A stretch of DNA of 64,000 nucleotides from Nomia melanderi. Lineage: Eukaryota > Arthropoda > Insecta > Hymenoptera > Halictidae. The notes below the pieces were generated by a model. That model was given only the letters and a program-made list of their open reading frames with translations. It ran no database searches and was not told where the DNA came from. This document shows positions 11,692 to 25,515 of the stretch, one piece after another (within the stretch, counting starts at the first letter, position 1; every line of letters begins with the position of its first letter). The stretch covers positions 8,804,001 through 8,868,000 of the forward strand of contig NC_134999.1 in NCBI RefSeq assembly GCF_051020985.1. Reading direction: 5' to 3'. The position numbers were made by a program, and so were the translations under genes.

Positions 11692-14600
11692 GAAGGTCGG
11701 GATACTTTTGGTCGAAATTGACTTTAGACTATACAAACCAGGTTTCCAAAGTGCAAAACTTGGATTCCGTCGGGCAGAATTGCGAGGAAGGTCGGGGGTA
11801 GCCATTTGACTTTCCAGTGATGGGACTCCAGGACGAGATCTCATAGGGACCAAGGCTACATCCGGCTGACCGATGGGAAGGTCGGGATACTTTTGGTCGA
11901 AATTTACTTTAGACTATACAATCCAGTTTTCCAAAGTGCAAAACTTGGATTCCGTCGGCAAGAATTGCCAGGAAGGTCGGGGGTAGCCATTTGACTTAGC
12001 AGTGATTGGACACCAGGGCGAGGTCTCATAGGGACCAAGGCTACATCCGGCTGACCGAGGTGAAGTTCCGGATACTTTTGGTCGAAATTGACTTTAGACT
12101 ATACCATCCAGTTTTCCAAAGTGCAAAACTTGGATTCCGTCGGGCAGAATTGCCAGGAAGGTCGGGGGTAGCCATTTTACTTAGCAGTGATTGGACTCCA
12201 GGGCGAGGTCTCATAGGGACCAGGGCTTCATCCGGCTGACCGATGGGAAGGTCGGGATACTTTTGGTCGAAATTGACTTTAGACTATACAAACCAGGTTT
12301 CGAAAGTGGAAAACTTGGATTCCGTCGGGCAGAATTGCCAGGAAAGTCGGGGGAAGCCATTTGACTTAGCAGTGATTGGACACCAGGGAGAGGTCACATC
12401 GGGACCAAGGCTACATCCGGCTGACCGATGGGAGGGTCGGGATACTTTTGGTCGAAATTGACTTTAGACTATACAAACCAGGTTTCGAAAGTGGAAAACT
12501 TGGATTCCGTCGGGCAGAATTGCCATGAAGGTCGGGGGTAGCCATTTGACTTAGCAGTGATGGGACACCAGGACGAGGTCTCAGGTTCCAAGGCTACGTC
12601 CGGCTGACCGATGGGAAGTTCGGGATACTTTTAGTCTAAATTGACTTTAGACTATACAATCCAGGTTTCCAAAGTGCAAAACTTGCATTCCGTCGGGCAG
12701 AATTGCCAGGAAGGTCGGCGGTAGCCATTTGACTTAGCAGTGATGGGACTCCAGGACGAGGTCTCATAGGGACCAAGGCTACATCCGGCTGACCGATGGT
12801 AAGGTCTGGATACTTTTGGTCGAAAATGACTTTAGACTATACAATCCAGGTTTCCAAAGTGCAAAACTTGGATACCGTCGGGCAGAATTGCCAGGAAGGT
12901 CGGGGGTAGCCATTTGACTTAGCAGTGACGGGACTTCAGGACGACGTCTCATAGGGACGAAGGCTACATCCGGCTGACCGATGGGAAGGTCGGGATACTT
13001 TTGATCGAAACTGACTTTAGACTAAACAATCCAGGTTTCCAAAGTGGAAAACTTGGATTCCGTCGGCCAGAATTGCCAGGATGGTCTGGGGTAACCATTT
13101 GACTTAGAAGTGATTGGACACCAGGACGAGATCTCATAGGGCCCAAGGCTAAATCCGACTGACCGATGGGAAGGTCGGGATACTTTTGGTCGAAATTGAC
13201 TTTAGACTATACAAACCAGGTTTCCAAAGTGCAAAACTTGGATTCCGTCGGGCAGAATTGCGAGGAAGGTCGGGGGTAGCCATTTGACTTTCCAGTGATG
13301 GGACTCCAGGACGAGATCTCATAGGGACCAAGGCTACATCCGGCTGACCGATGGGAAGGTCGGGATACTTTTGGTCGAAATTTACTTTAGACTATACAAT
13401 CCAGTTTTCCAAAGTGCAAAACTTGGATTCCGTCGGCAAGAATTGCCAGGAAGGTCGGGGGTAGCCATTTGACTTAGCAGTGATTGGACACCAGGGCGAG
13501 GTCTCATAGGGACCAAGGCTACATCCGGCTGACCGAGGTGAAGTTCCGGATACTTTTGGTCGAAATTGACTTTAGACTATACCATCCAGTTTTCCAAAGT
13601 GCAAAACTTGGATTCCGTCGGGCAGAATTGCCAGGAAGGTCGGGGGTAGCCATTTTACTTAGCAGTGATTGGACTCCAGGGCGAGGTCTCATAGGGACCA
13701 GGGCTTCATCCGGCTGACCGATGGGAAGGTCGGGATACTTTTGGTCGAAATTGACTTTAGACTATACAAACCAGGTTTCGAAAGTGGAAAACTTGGATTC
13801 CGTCGGGCAGAATTGCCAGGAAAGTCGGGGGAAGCCATTTGACTTAGCAGTGATTGGACACCAGGGAGAGGTCACATCGGGACCAAGGCTACATCCGGCT
13901 GACCGATGGGAGGGTCGGGATACTTTTGGTCGAAATTGACTTTAGACTATACAAACCAGGTTTCGAAAGTGGAAAACTTGGATTCCGTCGGGCAGAATTG
14001 CCATGAAGGTCGGGGGTAGCCATTTGACTTAGCAGTGATGGGACACCAGGACGAGGTCTCAGGTTCCAAGGCTACGTCCGGCTGACCGATGGGAAGTTCG
14101 GGATACTTTTAGTCTAAATTGACTTTAGACTATACAATCCAGGTTTCCAAAGTGCAAAACTTGCATTCCGTCGGGCAGAATTGCCAGGAAGGTCGGCGGT
14201 AGCCATTTGACTTAGCAGTGATGGGACTCCAGGACGAGGTCTCATAGGGACCAAGGCTACATCCGGCTGACCGATGGTAAGGTCTGGATACTTTTGGTCG
14301 AAAATGACTTTAGACTATACAATCCAGGTTTCCAAAGTGCAAAACTTGGATACCGTCGGGCAGAATTGCCAGGAAGGTCGGGGGTAGCCATTTGACTTAG
14401 CAGTGACGGGACTTCAGGACGACGTCTCATAGGGACGAAGGCTACATCCGGCTGACCGATGGGAAGGTCGGGATACTTTTGATCGAAACTGACTTTAGAC
14501 TAAACAATCCAGGTTTCCAAAGTGGAAAACTTGGATTCCGTCGGCCAGAATTGCCAGGAAGGTCTGGGGTAACCATTTGACTTAGAAGTGATTGGACACC

Positions 14601-16132
14601 AGGACGAGATCTCATAGGGCCCAAGGCTAAATCCGACTGACCGATGGGAAGGTCGGGATACTTTTGGTCGAAATTGACTTTAGACTATACAAACCAGGTT
14701 TCCAAAGTGCAAAACTTGGATTCCGTCGGGCAGAATTGCGAGGAAGGTCGGGGGTAGCCATTTGACTTTCCAGTGATGGGACTCCAGGACGAGATCTCAT
14801 AGGGACCAAGGCTACATCCGGCTGACCGATGGGAAGGTCGGGATACTTTTGGTCGAAATTTACTTTAGACTATACAATCCAGTTTTCCAAAGTGCAAAAC
14901 TTGGATTCCGTCGGCAAGAATTGCCAGGAAGGTCGGGGGTAGCCATTTGACTTAGCAGTGATTGGACACCAGGGCGAGGTCTCATAGGGACCAAGGCTAC
15001 ATCCGGCTGACCGAGGTGAAGTTCCGGATACTTTTGGTCGAAATTGACTTTAGACTATACCATCCAGTTTTCCAAAGTGCAAAACTTGGATTCCGTCGGG
15101 CAGAATTGCCAGGAAGGTCGGGGGTAGCCATTTTACTTAGCAGTGATTGGACTCCAGGGCGAGGTCTCATAGGGACCAGGGCTTCATCCGGCTGACCGAT
15201 GGGAAGGTCGGGATACTTTTGGTCGAAATTGACTTTAGACTATACAAACCAGGTTTCGAAAGTGGAAAACTTGGATTCCGTCGGGCAGAATTGCCAGGAA
15301 AGTCGGGGGAAGCCATTTGACTTAGCAGTGATTGGACACCAGGGAGAGGTCACATCGGGACCAAGGCTACATCCGGCTGACCGATGGGAGGGTCGGGATA
15401 CTTTTGGTCGAAATTGACTTTAGACTATACAAACCAGGTTTCGAAAGTGGAAAACTTGGATTCCGTCGGGCAGAATTGCCATGAAGGTCGGGGTTAGCCA
15501 TTTGACTTAGCAGTGATGGGACACCAGGACGAGGTCTCAGGTTCCAAGGCTACGTCCGGCTGACCGATGGGAAGTTCGGGATACTTTTAGTCTAAATTGA
15601 CTTTAGACTATACAATCCAGGTTTCCAAAGTGCAAAACTTGCATTCCGTCGGGCAGAATTGCCAGGAAGGTCGGCGGTAGCCATTTGACTTAGCAGTGAT
15701 GGGACTCCAGGACGAGGTCTCATAGGGACCAAGGCTACATCCGGCTGACCGATGGTAAGGTCTGGATACTTTTGGTCGAAAATGACTTTAGACTATACAA
15801 TCCAGGTTTCCAAAGTGCAAAACTTGGATACCGTCGGGCAGAATTGCCAGGAAGGTCGGGGGTAGCCATTTGACTTAGCAGTGACGGGACTTCAGGACGA
15901 CGTCTCATAGGGACGAAGGCTACATCCGGCTGACCGATGGGAAGGTCGGGATACTTTTGATCGAAACTGACTTTAGACTAAACAATCCAGGTTTCCAAAG
16001 TGGAAAACTTGGATTCCGTCGGCCAGAATTGCCAGGAAGGTCTGGGGTAACCATTTGACTTAGAAGTGATTGGACACCAGGACGAGATCTCATAGGGCCC
16101 AAGGCTAAATCCGACTGACCGATGGGAAGGTC
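11692..16132 (+). repeat. 1,478-bp (8-monomer) HOR, three near-identical copies
   Basis: Copies lie at 11692-13169, 13170-14647 and 14648-16125, and similarity runs on to 16132. Private markers repeat exactly 1,478 bases apart: ccgaggtgaagttccgg, actataccatccag, gaccagggcttcatcc, aggtcacatcggg, ttttagtctaaattg, gaaggtcggcggtag and gggacttcaggacgacg. The only internal differences I noticed are single bases, such as ggatggtctgg near 13080 against ggaaggtctgg near 14558, and a gggttagcc variant near 15491. Such uniformity indicates very recent amplification, or an assembly decision that should be checked with long reads. Confidence 0.95.
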
Positions 16133-16970
16133 TGGATACTTTTGGTCGAAAATGACTTTAGGCTATACAAACCAGGTTTCCAAAGTGGAAAACATGGATT
16201 CCGTCGGCCGGAATTGCCAGGAAGGTCGGGGGAAGCCATTTGACATAGCAGTGATTGGACACCAGGGAGAGGTCTCACAGGTTCCAAGACTACATCCGGC
16301 TGACCGATGGGAAATTCGGGATACTTTTAGTCGAAAATGACTTTAGACTATACAAACCAGGTTTCCAAGGTGGAAAACTTGGATTCCGTCGGCCAGAATT
16401 GCCAGGAAGGTAGGGTGTAGCCATTTGACTTAGCAGTGATGGGACTCCAGGACGAGATCTCATAGGGGCCAAGGCTAAATCAGGCTGTCCGATGGGAAGG
16501 TGTGGATACTTTTGGTCGAAAATGACTTTAGGCTATACAAACCAGGTTTCCAAAGTGGAAAACTTGGATTCCGTCGGCCAGAATTGCCAGGAAGATCGGG
16601 GGTAGTCATTTGACTTAGCAGTGATGGGACTCCAGGACGAGGTCTCAGGTTCCAAGGCTACATCCGGCTGACCGATGGGCAGGTCTGGATACTTTTGGTC
16701 GAAAATGACTTTAGACTATACAATCCAGGTTTCCAAAGTGCATAACTTGGATTCCGTCGGGCAGAATTGCCAGGTAGGTCGGGGGTATTCATTTGACTTA
16801 GCAGTGATTGGACACCGGGGCGAATTCTCATAGGGACCAAGGCTACATCCGGCTGACCGATGGGCAGGTCTGGATACTTTTGGTCGAAAATGGCTTTAGA
16901 CTATACAAACCAGGTTGCCAAAGTGGAAAACTTGGATTCCGTCGGCCAGAATTGCCAGGAAGGTCGGGGG
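16133..16970 (+). repeat. Transition monomers between HOR blocks
   Basis: Four to five monomers with mixed affinities. The markers are aatgactttaggctatac (twice, near 16151 and 16520), ggtagggtgtagcc near 16410, aatcaggctgtccg near 16480, and the ctcaggttcc junction near 16645 followed by gatgggcaggtctgg. The last of these is the best match in the window for the replaced tract at about 9400-9560. No non-satellite sequence is present. Confidence 0.83.
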
Positions 16971-17747
16971 TAGCCATTTGACTTTCCAGTGATGGGACTC
17001 CAGGACGAGATCTCATAGGGACCAAGGCTACATCCGGCTGACCGATGGGAAGGTCGGGATACTTTTGGTCGAAATTTACTTTACACTATACAATCCAGGT
17101 TTCCAAAGTGCAAAACTTGGATTCCGTCGGCAAGAATTGCCAGGAAGGTCGGGGGAAGCCATTTGACTTAGCAGTGATTGGACACCAGGGATAGGTCACA
17201 TAGGGACCAAGGCTACATCCGGCTGACCGATGGGAGGGTCGGGATACTTTTGGTCGAAATTGACTTTAGACTATACAAACCAGGTTTCGAAAGTGGAAAA
17301 CTTGGATTCCGTCGGGCAGAATTGCCATGAAGGTCGGGGGTAGCCATTTGACTTAGCAGTGATGGGACACCAGGACGAGGTCTCAGGTTCCAAGGCTACA
17401 TCCGGCTGACCGATGGGAAGTTCGGGATACTTTTAGTCTAAATTGACTTTAGACTATACAATCCAGGTTTCCAAAGTGCAAAACTTGCATTCCGTCGGGC
17501 AGAATTGCCAGGAAGGTCGGGGGTAGCCATTTGACTTAGCAGTGATGGGACTCCAGGACGAGGTCTCATAGGGACCAAGGCTACATCCGGCTGACCGATG
17601 GTAAGGTCTGGATACTTTTGGTCGAAAATGACTTTAGACTATACAATCCAGGTTTCCAAAGTGCAAAACTTGGATACCGTCGGACAGAATTGCCAGGAAG
17701 GTCGGGGGTAGCCATTTGACTTAGCAGTGACGGGACTTCAGGACGAG
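16971..17747 (+). repeat. Partial fourth copy of the 1,478-bp HOR, two monomers deleted
   Basis: From about 16971 to 17147 the sequence follows the HOR (tttgactttccagtgatggg, gaaatttactttacac, cggcaagaattgcc), matching about 14756-14932. It then jumps to the part with gggggaagcc and aggtcacat, matching from about 15310 onward. The offset changes from about 2,215 to 1,846 bases, a loss of two monomers (369 bp) carrying ccgaggtgaag and gaccagggcttc. More single-base differences separate it from copies 1-3 than separate those from each other, for example gggataggtcacatagg. Confidence 0.86.
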
Positions 17748-20700
17748 GTCTCATAGGGACGAAGGCTACATCCGGCTGACCGATGGTAAGGTCTGGATAC
17801 TTTTGGTCGAAAATGACTTTAGACTATACAATCCAGGTTTCCAAAGTGCAAAACTTGGATACCGTCGGGCAGAATTGCCAGGAAGGTCGGGGGTAGCCAT
17901 TTGACTTTCCAGTGATGGGACTCCAGGACGAGATCTCATAGGGACCAAGGCTACATCCGGCTGACCGATGGGAAGGTCGGGATACTTTTGGTCGAAATTT
18001 ACTTTACACTATACAATCCAGGTTTCCAAAGTGCAAAACTTGGATTCCGTCGGCAAGAATTGCCAGGAAGGTCGGGGGTAGCCATTTGACTTAGCAGAGA
18101 TTGGACACCAGGGAGAGGTCTCATAGGGACTAAGGATACATCCGGCTGACCGATGGGTGGGTCGGGATACTTTTCGTCGAAATTGACTTTAGACTATACA
18201 AACCAGGTTTCCAAAGTAGATAACTTGGATTCCGTCGGCCGGTATTGCCAGGAATGTCAGGGGAACCATTTGACTTAGCTGTGATGGGACTCCAGGACGA
18301 GGTCTCATAGGGACCAAGGCTACATCCGGCTGACCGATGGGAAGGTCGGGATACTTTTGGTCGAAATTTACTTTAGACTATACAATCCAGGTTTCCAAAG
18401 TGCAAAACTTGGATTTCGTCGGCAAGAATTGCCAGGAAGGTCGGGGGTAGCCATTTGACTAAGCAGTGATTGGACACCAGGGCGAGGTCTCATAGGGACC
18501 AAGGCTACATCCGTCTGACCGATGGGAAGGTCGGGATACTTTTGGTCGAAAATGACTTTAGACTATACAAACCAGGCTGCCAAGGCGGAAAACTTGGATT
18601 CCGTTGACCAGAATTGCCAGGAACATCGGGGGAGCCATTTGACTTAGCTGTGATGGGACTCCAGGACGAGGTCTCATAGGGACCGAGGCAACATCCGGCT
18701 GACCGATAGGGAAGGCCGGGATACTTTTGGTCCTAATAGACTTTAGACTATACAATCCAGGTTTCCAAAGTGGAAAACTTGGATTCCGTCGGGCAGAATT
18801 GCCAGGAAGGTCGGGGGTAGCCATTTGAATTAGCAGTGATTGGAAACCAGTCCGAGGTCTCATAGGGACCAAGGCTTCATTCGGCTGACCGATGGGAAGG
18901 CCTGGATACTTTTGTTCGAAATTGACTTTAGACTATACAAACCAGGTTTCCAAAGTGAAAAACTTGGACACCGTCGGGCAGAATTGCCAGGAAGGTTGGG
19001 TGTAGTAATTTGACTTAGCAGTGATGGGACTCCAGGTCGAGGTCTCATAGGTTCCAAGGCTACATCCGACTGACCAATGGGAAGTTCGGGATACTTTTAG
19101 TCGAAATTGTCTTTAGACTATACAATCCAGGTTTCCAAAGTGCAAAACTTGGATTCCGTCGGGCAGAATTGCCAGGAAGGTCGGGGGTAGCCATTTGACT
19201 TAGCAGTGATTGGACACCAGGGAGAGGTCTCATACGGACCAAGGCTACATCCGACTGACCGATGGGAAGGTGTGGATACTTTTGGTCGAAATTGACTTTA
19301 GACTATACAATCCAGGTTTCCAAAGTGCAAAACTTGAATTCCGTCGGGCAGAATTGCCAGGAAGGTCGGGGGTAGCCATTTGACTTAGCAGTGATGGGAC
19401 TCCAGGACGATGTCTCATAGGGACGAAGGCTACATCCGGCTGACCGATGGGAAGGTCGGTATACTTTTGGTCGAAATTGACTTTAGACTATACAATCCAG
19501 GTTTCCAAAGTGGAAAACTTGGACTCCGTCGGGCAGAATTGGCAGGAAGGTCTGGGGTAGTCATTTGACTTAGCAGTGATGGGACTCCTGCACGAGGTCT
19601 CATAGGTTCCAAGGCTACATCCGGCTGACCTATGGGAAGTACGGGATACTTTTAGTCGAAATTGACTTTAGACTATACAAACCAGGTTGCCAAAGTGGAA
19701 AACTTGGATTCCGTCGGACAGAATTGCCATGAAGGTCGGGGATAGTCACTTGACTTAGCTGTGATGGGACTCCAGGACGAGGTCTCATAGGTTCCAAGGC
19801 TACATCCGGCTGACCGATGGGAAGGTCGGGATACTTTTGGTCGAAATTGACTTTAGACTATACAATCCAGGTTTCCAAAGTACAAAGCTTGCGTTCCGTC
19901 GGGGCAGAATTGCCAGGAAGGTCGGGGGTAGCCATTTGAATTAGCAGTGATGGGACTCCAGGACGAGATCTCATAGGGACCAAGGCTACATCCGGCTGAC
20001 CGATGGGAAGGTCGGGATACTTTTGGTCGAAATTGACTTTAGACTATACAAACCAGGTTGCCAAAGTGGAAAACTTTGATTCCGTCGGCCGGAATTGCCA
20101 GGAAGGTCGGGGGAGCCATTTGACTTAGCTGTGATGGGACTCCAGGACGAGGTCTCAGGTTCCAAGGCTACATCCGGCTGACCAATGGGAAGTTCGGGAT
20201 ACTTTTAGTCGAAATTGACTTTAGACTATACAAACCAGGTTTTCAAAGTGGAAAACTTGGATTCCGTCGGGCAGAGTAGCCAGGAATGTCGGGGGTAGCT
20301 GCCGTTTGACATAGCTTTGATGGGACCCCAGGACGAGGTCTCATAGGTTCCAAGGCTACATCCGGCTGACCGATGGGAAGGTCGGGATACTTTTGGTCGA
20401 AATTGACTTTAGACTATACAAACCAGGTTGCCAAAGTGGAAAACTTTGATTCCGTCGGCCGGAATTGCCAGGAAGGTCAGGGGAGCCATTTGACTTAGCT
20501 GTGATGGGACTCCAGGACGAGGTCTCAGGTTCCAAGGCTTCATCCGGCTGACCAATGGGAAGTTCGGGATACTTTTAGTCGAAATTGACTTTAGACAATA
20601 CAAACCAGGTTTTCAAAGTGGAAAACTTGGATTCCGTCGGGCAGAGTAGCCAGGAATGTCGGGGGTAGCTGCCGTTTGACATAGCTTTGATGGGACCCCA

Positions 20701-23700
20701 GGACGAGGTCTCATAGGTTCCAAGGCTACATCCGGCTGACCGATGGGAAGGTCGGGATACTTTTGGTCGAAATTCACTTTAGACTATACAGTCCAGGTTT
20801 CCAAAGTGGAAAACTTGGATTCCGTCGGGCAGAATTGCCAGGAAGGTCGGGGGTAGCAATTTGACTTAGCAGTGATGTGACTCCAGGACGATGTCTCATA
20901 GGGACGAAGGCTATATCCGGCTGACCAATGGGAAGGCCTGGATACTTTTAGTCGAAATTGACTTTAGACTATACAATCCAGGTTTCCAAAGTGGAAAACT
21001 TGGACTCCGTCGGGCAGAATTGGCAGGAAGGTCTGGGGTAGTCATTTGACTTAGCAGTGATGGGACTCCTGCACGAGGTCTCATAGGTTCCAAGGCTACA
21101 TCCGGCTGACCGATGGGAAGGTCGGGATACTTTTGGTCGAAATTGACTTTAGACTATACAAACCAGGTTGCCAAAGTGGAAAACTTTGATTCCGTCGGCC
21201 GGAATTGCCAGGAAGGTCGGGGGAGCCAATTGACTTAGCTGTGATGGGACTCCAGGACGAGATCTCATAGGGACCAAGGCTACATCCGGCTGACCGATGG
21301 GAAGGTCGGGATACTTTTGGTCGAAATTGACTTTAGACTATACAAACCAGGTTGCCAAAGTGGAAAACTTTGATTCCGTCGGCCGGAATTGAAAGGAAGG
21401 TCGGGGGTAGCCATTTGACTTAGCAGTGATGGGACTCCACCACGATGTCTCATAGGGACGAAGGCTACATCCGGCTGTCCCATGGGAAGTTCGGGATACT
21501 TTTGGACGAAATTGACTTTAGACTATACAATCCAGGTTTCCAAAGTGGAAAACTTGGATTCCGTCGGGCAGAATTGCCAGGAAGGTCGGGGGTAGCCATC
21601 TGACTTAGCAGTGATGGGACTCCAGGACGATGTCTCATAGGGACGAAGGCTACATCCGGCTGACCGATGGTAAGGTCTGGATACTTTTGGTCGAAAATGA
21701 CTTTAGACTATACAATCCAGGTTTCCAAAGTGCAAAACTTGGATACCGTCGGGCAGAATTGCCAGGAAGGTCGGGGGTAGCCATTTGACTTTCCAGTGAT
21801 GGGACTCCAGGACGAGATCTCATAGGGACCAAGGCTACATCCGGCTGACCGATGGGAAGGTCGGGATACTTTTGGTCGAAATTTACTTTACACTATACAA
21901 TCCAGGTTTCCAAAGTGCAAAACTTGGATTCCGTCGGCAAGAATTGCCAGGAAGGTCGGGGGTAGCCATTTGACTTAGCAGAGATTGGACACCAGGGAGA
22001 GGTCTCATAGGGACTAAGGATACATCCGGCTGACCGATGGGTGGGTCGGGATACTTTTCGTCGAAATTGACTTTAGACTATACAAACCAGGTTTCCAAAG
22101 TAGATAACTTGGATTCCGTCGGCCGGTATTGCCAGGAATGTCAGGGGAACCATTTGACTTAGCTGTGATGGGACTCCAGGACGAGGTCTCATAGGGACCA
22201 AGGCTACATCCGGCTGACCGATGGGAAGGTCGGGATACTTTTGGTCGAAATTTACTTTAGACTATACAATCCAGGTTTCCAAAGTGCAAAACTTGGATTT
22301 CGTCGGCAAGAATTGCCAGGAAGGTCGGGGGTAGCCATTTGACTAAGCAGTGATTGGACACCAGGGCGAGGTCTCATAGGGACCAAGGCTACATCCGTCT
22401 GACCGATGGGAAGGTCGGGATACTTTTGGTCGAAAATGACTTTAGACTATACAAACCAGGCTGCCAAGGCGGAAAACTTGGATTCCGTTGACCAGAATTG
22501 CCAGGAACATCGGGGGAGCCATTTGACTTAGCTGTGATGGGACTCCAGGACGAGGTCTCATAGGGACCGAGGCAACATCCGGCTGACCGATAGGGAAGGC
22601 CGGGATACTTTTGGTCCTAATAGACTTTAGACTATACAATCCAGGTTTCCAAAGTGGAAAACTTGGATTCCGTCGGGCAGAATTGCCAGGAAGGTCGGGG
22701 GTAGCCATTTGAATTAGCAGTGATTGGAAACCAGTCCGAGGTCTCATAGGGACCAAGGCTTCATTCGGCTGACCGATGGGAAGGCCTGGATACTTTTGTT
22801 CGAAATTGACTTTAGACTATACAAACCAGGTTTCCAAAGTGAAAAACTTGGACACCGTCGGGCAGAATTGCCAGGAAGGTTGGGTGTAGTAATTTGACTT
22901 AGCAGTGATGGGACTCCAGGTCGAGGTCTCATAGGTTCCAAGGCTACATCCGACTGACCAATGGGAAGTTCGGGATACTTTTAGTCGAAATTGTCTTTAG
23001 ACTATACAATCCAGGTTTCCAAAGTGCAAAACTTGGATTCCGTCGGGCAGAATTGCCAGGAAGGTCGGGGGTAGCCATTTGACTTAGCAGTGATTGGACA
23101 CCAGGGAGAGGTCTCATACGGACCAAGGCTACATCCGACTGACCGATGGGAAGGTGTGGATACTTTTGGTCGAAATTGACTTTAGACTATACAATCCAGG
23201 TTTCCAAAGTGCAAAACTTGAATTCCGTCGGGCAGAATTGCCAGGAAGGTCGGGGGTAGCCATTTGACTTAGCAGTGATGGGACTCCAGGACGATGTCTC
23301 ATAGGGACGAAGGCTACATCCGGCTGACCGATGGGAAGGTCGGTATACTTTTGGTCGAAATTGACTTTAGACTATACAATCCAGGTTTCCAAAGTGGAAA
23401 ACTTGGACTCCGTCGGGCAGAATTGGCAGGAAGGTCTGGGGTAGTCATTTGACTTAGCAGTGATGGGACTCCTGCACGAGGTCTCATAGGTTCCAAGGCT
23501 ACATCCGGCTGACCTATGGGAAGTACGGGATACTTTTAGTCGAAATTGACTTTAGACTATACAAACCAGGTTGCCAAAGTGGAAAACTTGGATTCCGTCG
23601 GACAGAATTGCCATGAAGGTCGGGGATAGTCACTTGACTTAGCTGTGATGGGACTCCAGGACGAGGTCTCATAGGTTCCAAGGCTACATCCGGCTGACCG

Positions 23701-25515
23701 ATGGGAAGGTCGGGATACTTTTGGTCGAAATTGACTTTAGACTATACAATCCAGGTTTCCAAAGTACAAAGCTTGCGTTCCGTCGGGGCAGAATTGCCAG
23801 GAAGGTCGGGGGTAGCCATTTGAATTAGCAGTGATGGGACTCCAGGACGAGATCTCATAGGGACCAAGGCTACATCCGGCTGACCGATGGGAAGGTCGGG
23901 ATACTTTTGGTCGAAATTGACTTTAGACTATACAAACCAGGTTGCCAAAGTGGAAAACTTTGATTCCGTCGGCCGGAATTGCCAGGAAGGTCGGGGGAGC
24001 CATTTGACTTAGCTGTGATGGGACTCCAGGACGAGGTCTCAGGTTCCAAGGCTACATCCGGCTGACCAATGGGAAGTTCGGGATACTTTTAGTCGAAATT
24101 GACTTTAGACTATACAAACCAGGTTTTCAAAGTGGAAAACTTGGATTCCGTCGGGCAGAGTAGCCAGGAATGTCGGGGGTAGCTGCCGTTTGACATAGCT
24201 TTGATGGGACCCCAGGACGAGGTCTCATAGGTTCCAAGGCTACATCCGGCTGACCGATGGGAAGGTCGGGATACTTTTGGTCGAAATTGACTTTAGACTA
24301 TACAAACCAGGTTGCCAAAGTGGAAAACTTTGATTCCGTCGGCCGGAATTGCCAGGAAGGTCAGGGGAGCCATTTGACTTAGCTGTGATGGGACTCCAGG
24401 ACGAGGTCTCAGGTTCCAAGGCTTCATCCGGCTGACCAATGGGAAGTTCGGGATACTTTTAGTCGAAATTGACTTTAGACAATACAAACCAGGTTTTCAA
24501 AGTGGAAAACTTGGATTCCGTCGGGCAGAGTAGCCAGGAATGTCGGGGGTAGCTGCCGTTTGACATAGCTTTGATGGGACCCCAGGACGAGGTCTCATAG
24601 GTTCCAAGGCTACATCCGGCTGACCGATGGGAAGGTCGGGATACTTTTGGTCGAAATTCACTTTAGACTATACAGTCCAGGTTTCCAAAGTGGAAAACTT
24701 GGATTCCGTCGGGCAGAATTGCCAGGAAGGTCGGGGGTAGCAATTTGACTTAGCAGTGATGTGACTCCAGGACGATGTCTCATAGGGACGAAGGCTATAT
24801 CCGGCTGACCAATGGGAAGGCCTGGATACTTTTAGTCGAAATTGACTTTAGACTATACAATCCAGGTTTCCAAAGTGGAAAACTTGGACTCCGTCGGGCA
24901 GAATTGGCAGGAAGGTCTGGGGTAGTCATTTGACTTAGCAGTGATGGGACTCCTGCACGAGGTCTCATAGGTTCCAAGGCTACATCCGGCTGACCGATGG
25001 GAAGGTCGGGATACTTTTGGTCGAAATTGACTTTAGACTATACAAACCAGGTTGCCAAAGTGGAAAACTTTGATTCCGTCGGCCGGAATTGCCAGGAAGG
25101 TCGGGGGAGCCAATTGACTTAGCTGTGATGGGACTCCAGGACGAGATCTCATAGGGACCAAGGCTACATCCGGCTGACCGATGGGAAGGTCGGGATACTT
25201 TTGGTCGAAATTGACTTTAGACTATACAAACCAGGTTGCCAAAGTGGAAAACTTTGATTCCGTCGGCCGGAATTGAAAGGAAGGTCGGGGGTAGCCATTT
25301 GACTTAGCAGTGATGGGACTCCACCACGATGTCTCATAGGGACGAAGGCTACATCCGGCTGTCCCATGGGAAGTTCGGGATACTTTTGGACGAAATTGAC
25401 TTTAGACTATACAATCCAGGTTTCCAAAGTGGAAAACTTGGATTCCGTCGGGCAGAATTGCAAGTAAGGTCGGGGGTAGCCATCTGACTTAGCAGTGATG
25501 GGACTCCAGGACGAT
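17748..25515 (+). repeat. 3,884-bp (21-monomer) tandem duplication
   Basis: Copy 1 is 17748-21631 and copy 2 is 21632-25515. Private markers repeat exactly 3,884 bases apart, including gatgggtgggtcggg, ttttcgtcgaaattg, ggtcctaatagac, gctgacctatgggaagtacg, caccacgatgtctc and gctgtcccatggg. The left limit is set at base 17747 (g) against 21631 (t). The only differences I found between copies are at 25462 and 25465 (caagtaagg against ccaggaagg), though I did not compare every base. Within each copy a two-monomer pair of 370 bp is itself repeated (about 19980-20720 and 23864-24604). Confidence 0.95.
19980..20720 (+). repeat. 370-bp dimer duplicated within the 21-mer unit
   Basis: A pair of monomers, one with aaactttgattccgtcgg and ending in ctcaggttcc, the other with gagtagccaggaatgtcg and a 3-bp insertion (ggtagctgccgtttgac), occurs twice at a 370-base spacing. 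The two pairs differ by a few bases, for example gaaggtcggggg against gaaggtcagggg, ggctacatcc against ggcttcatcc, and agactatac against agacaatac. The same arrangement reappears at about 23864-24604, so this dimer duplication predates the 3,884-bp duplication. Confidence 0.88.
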
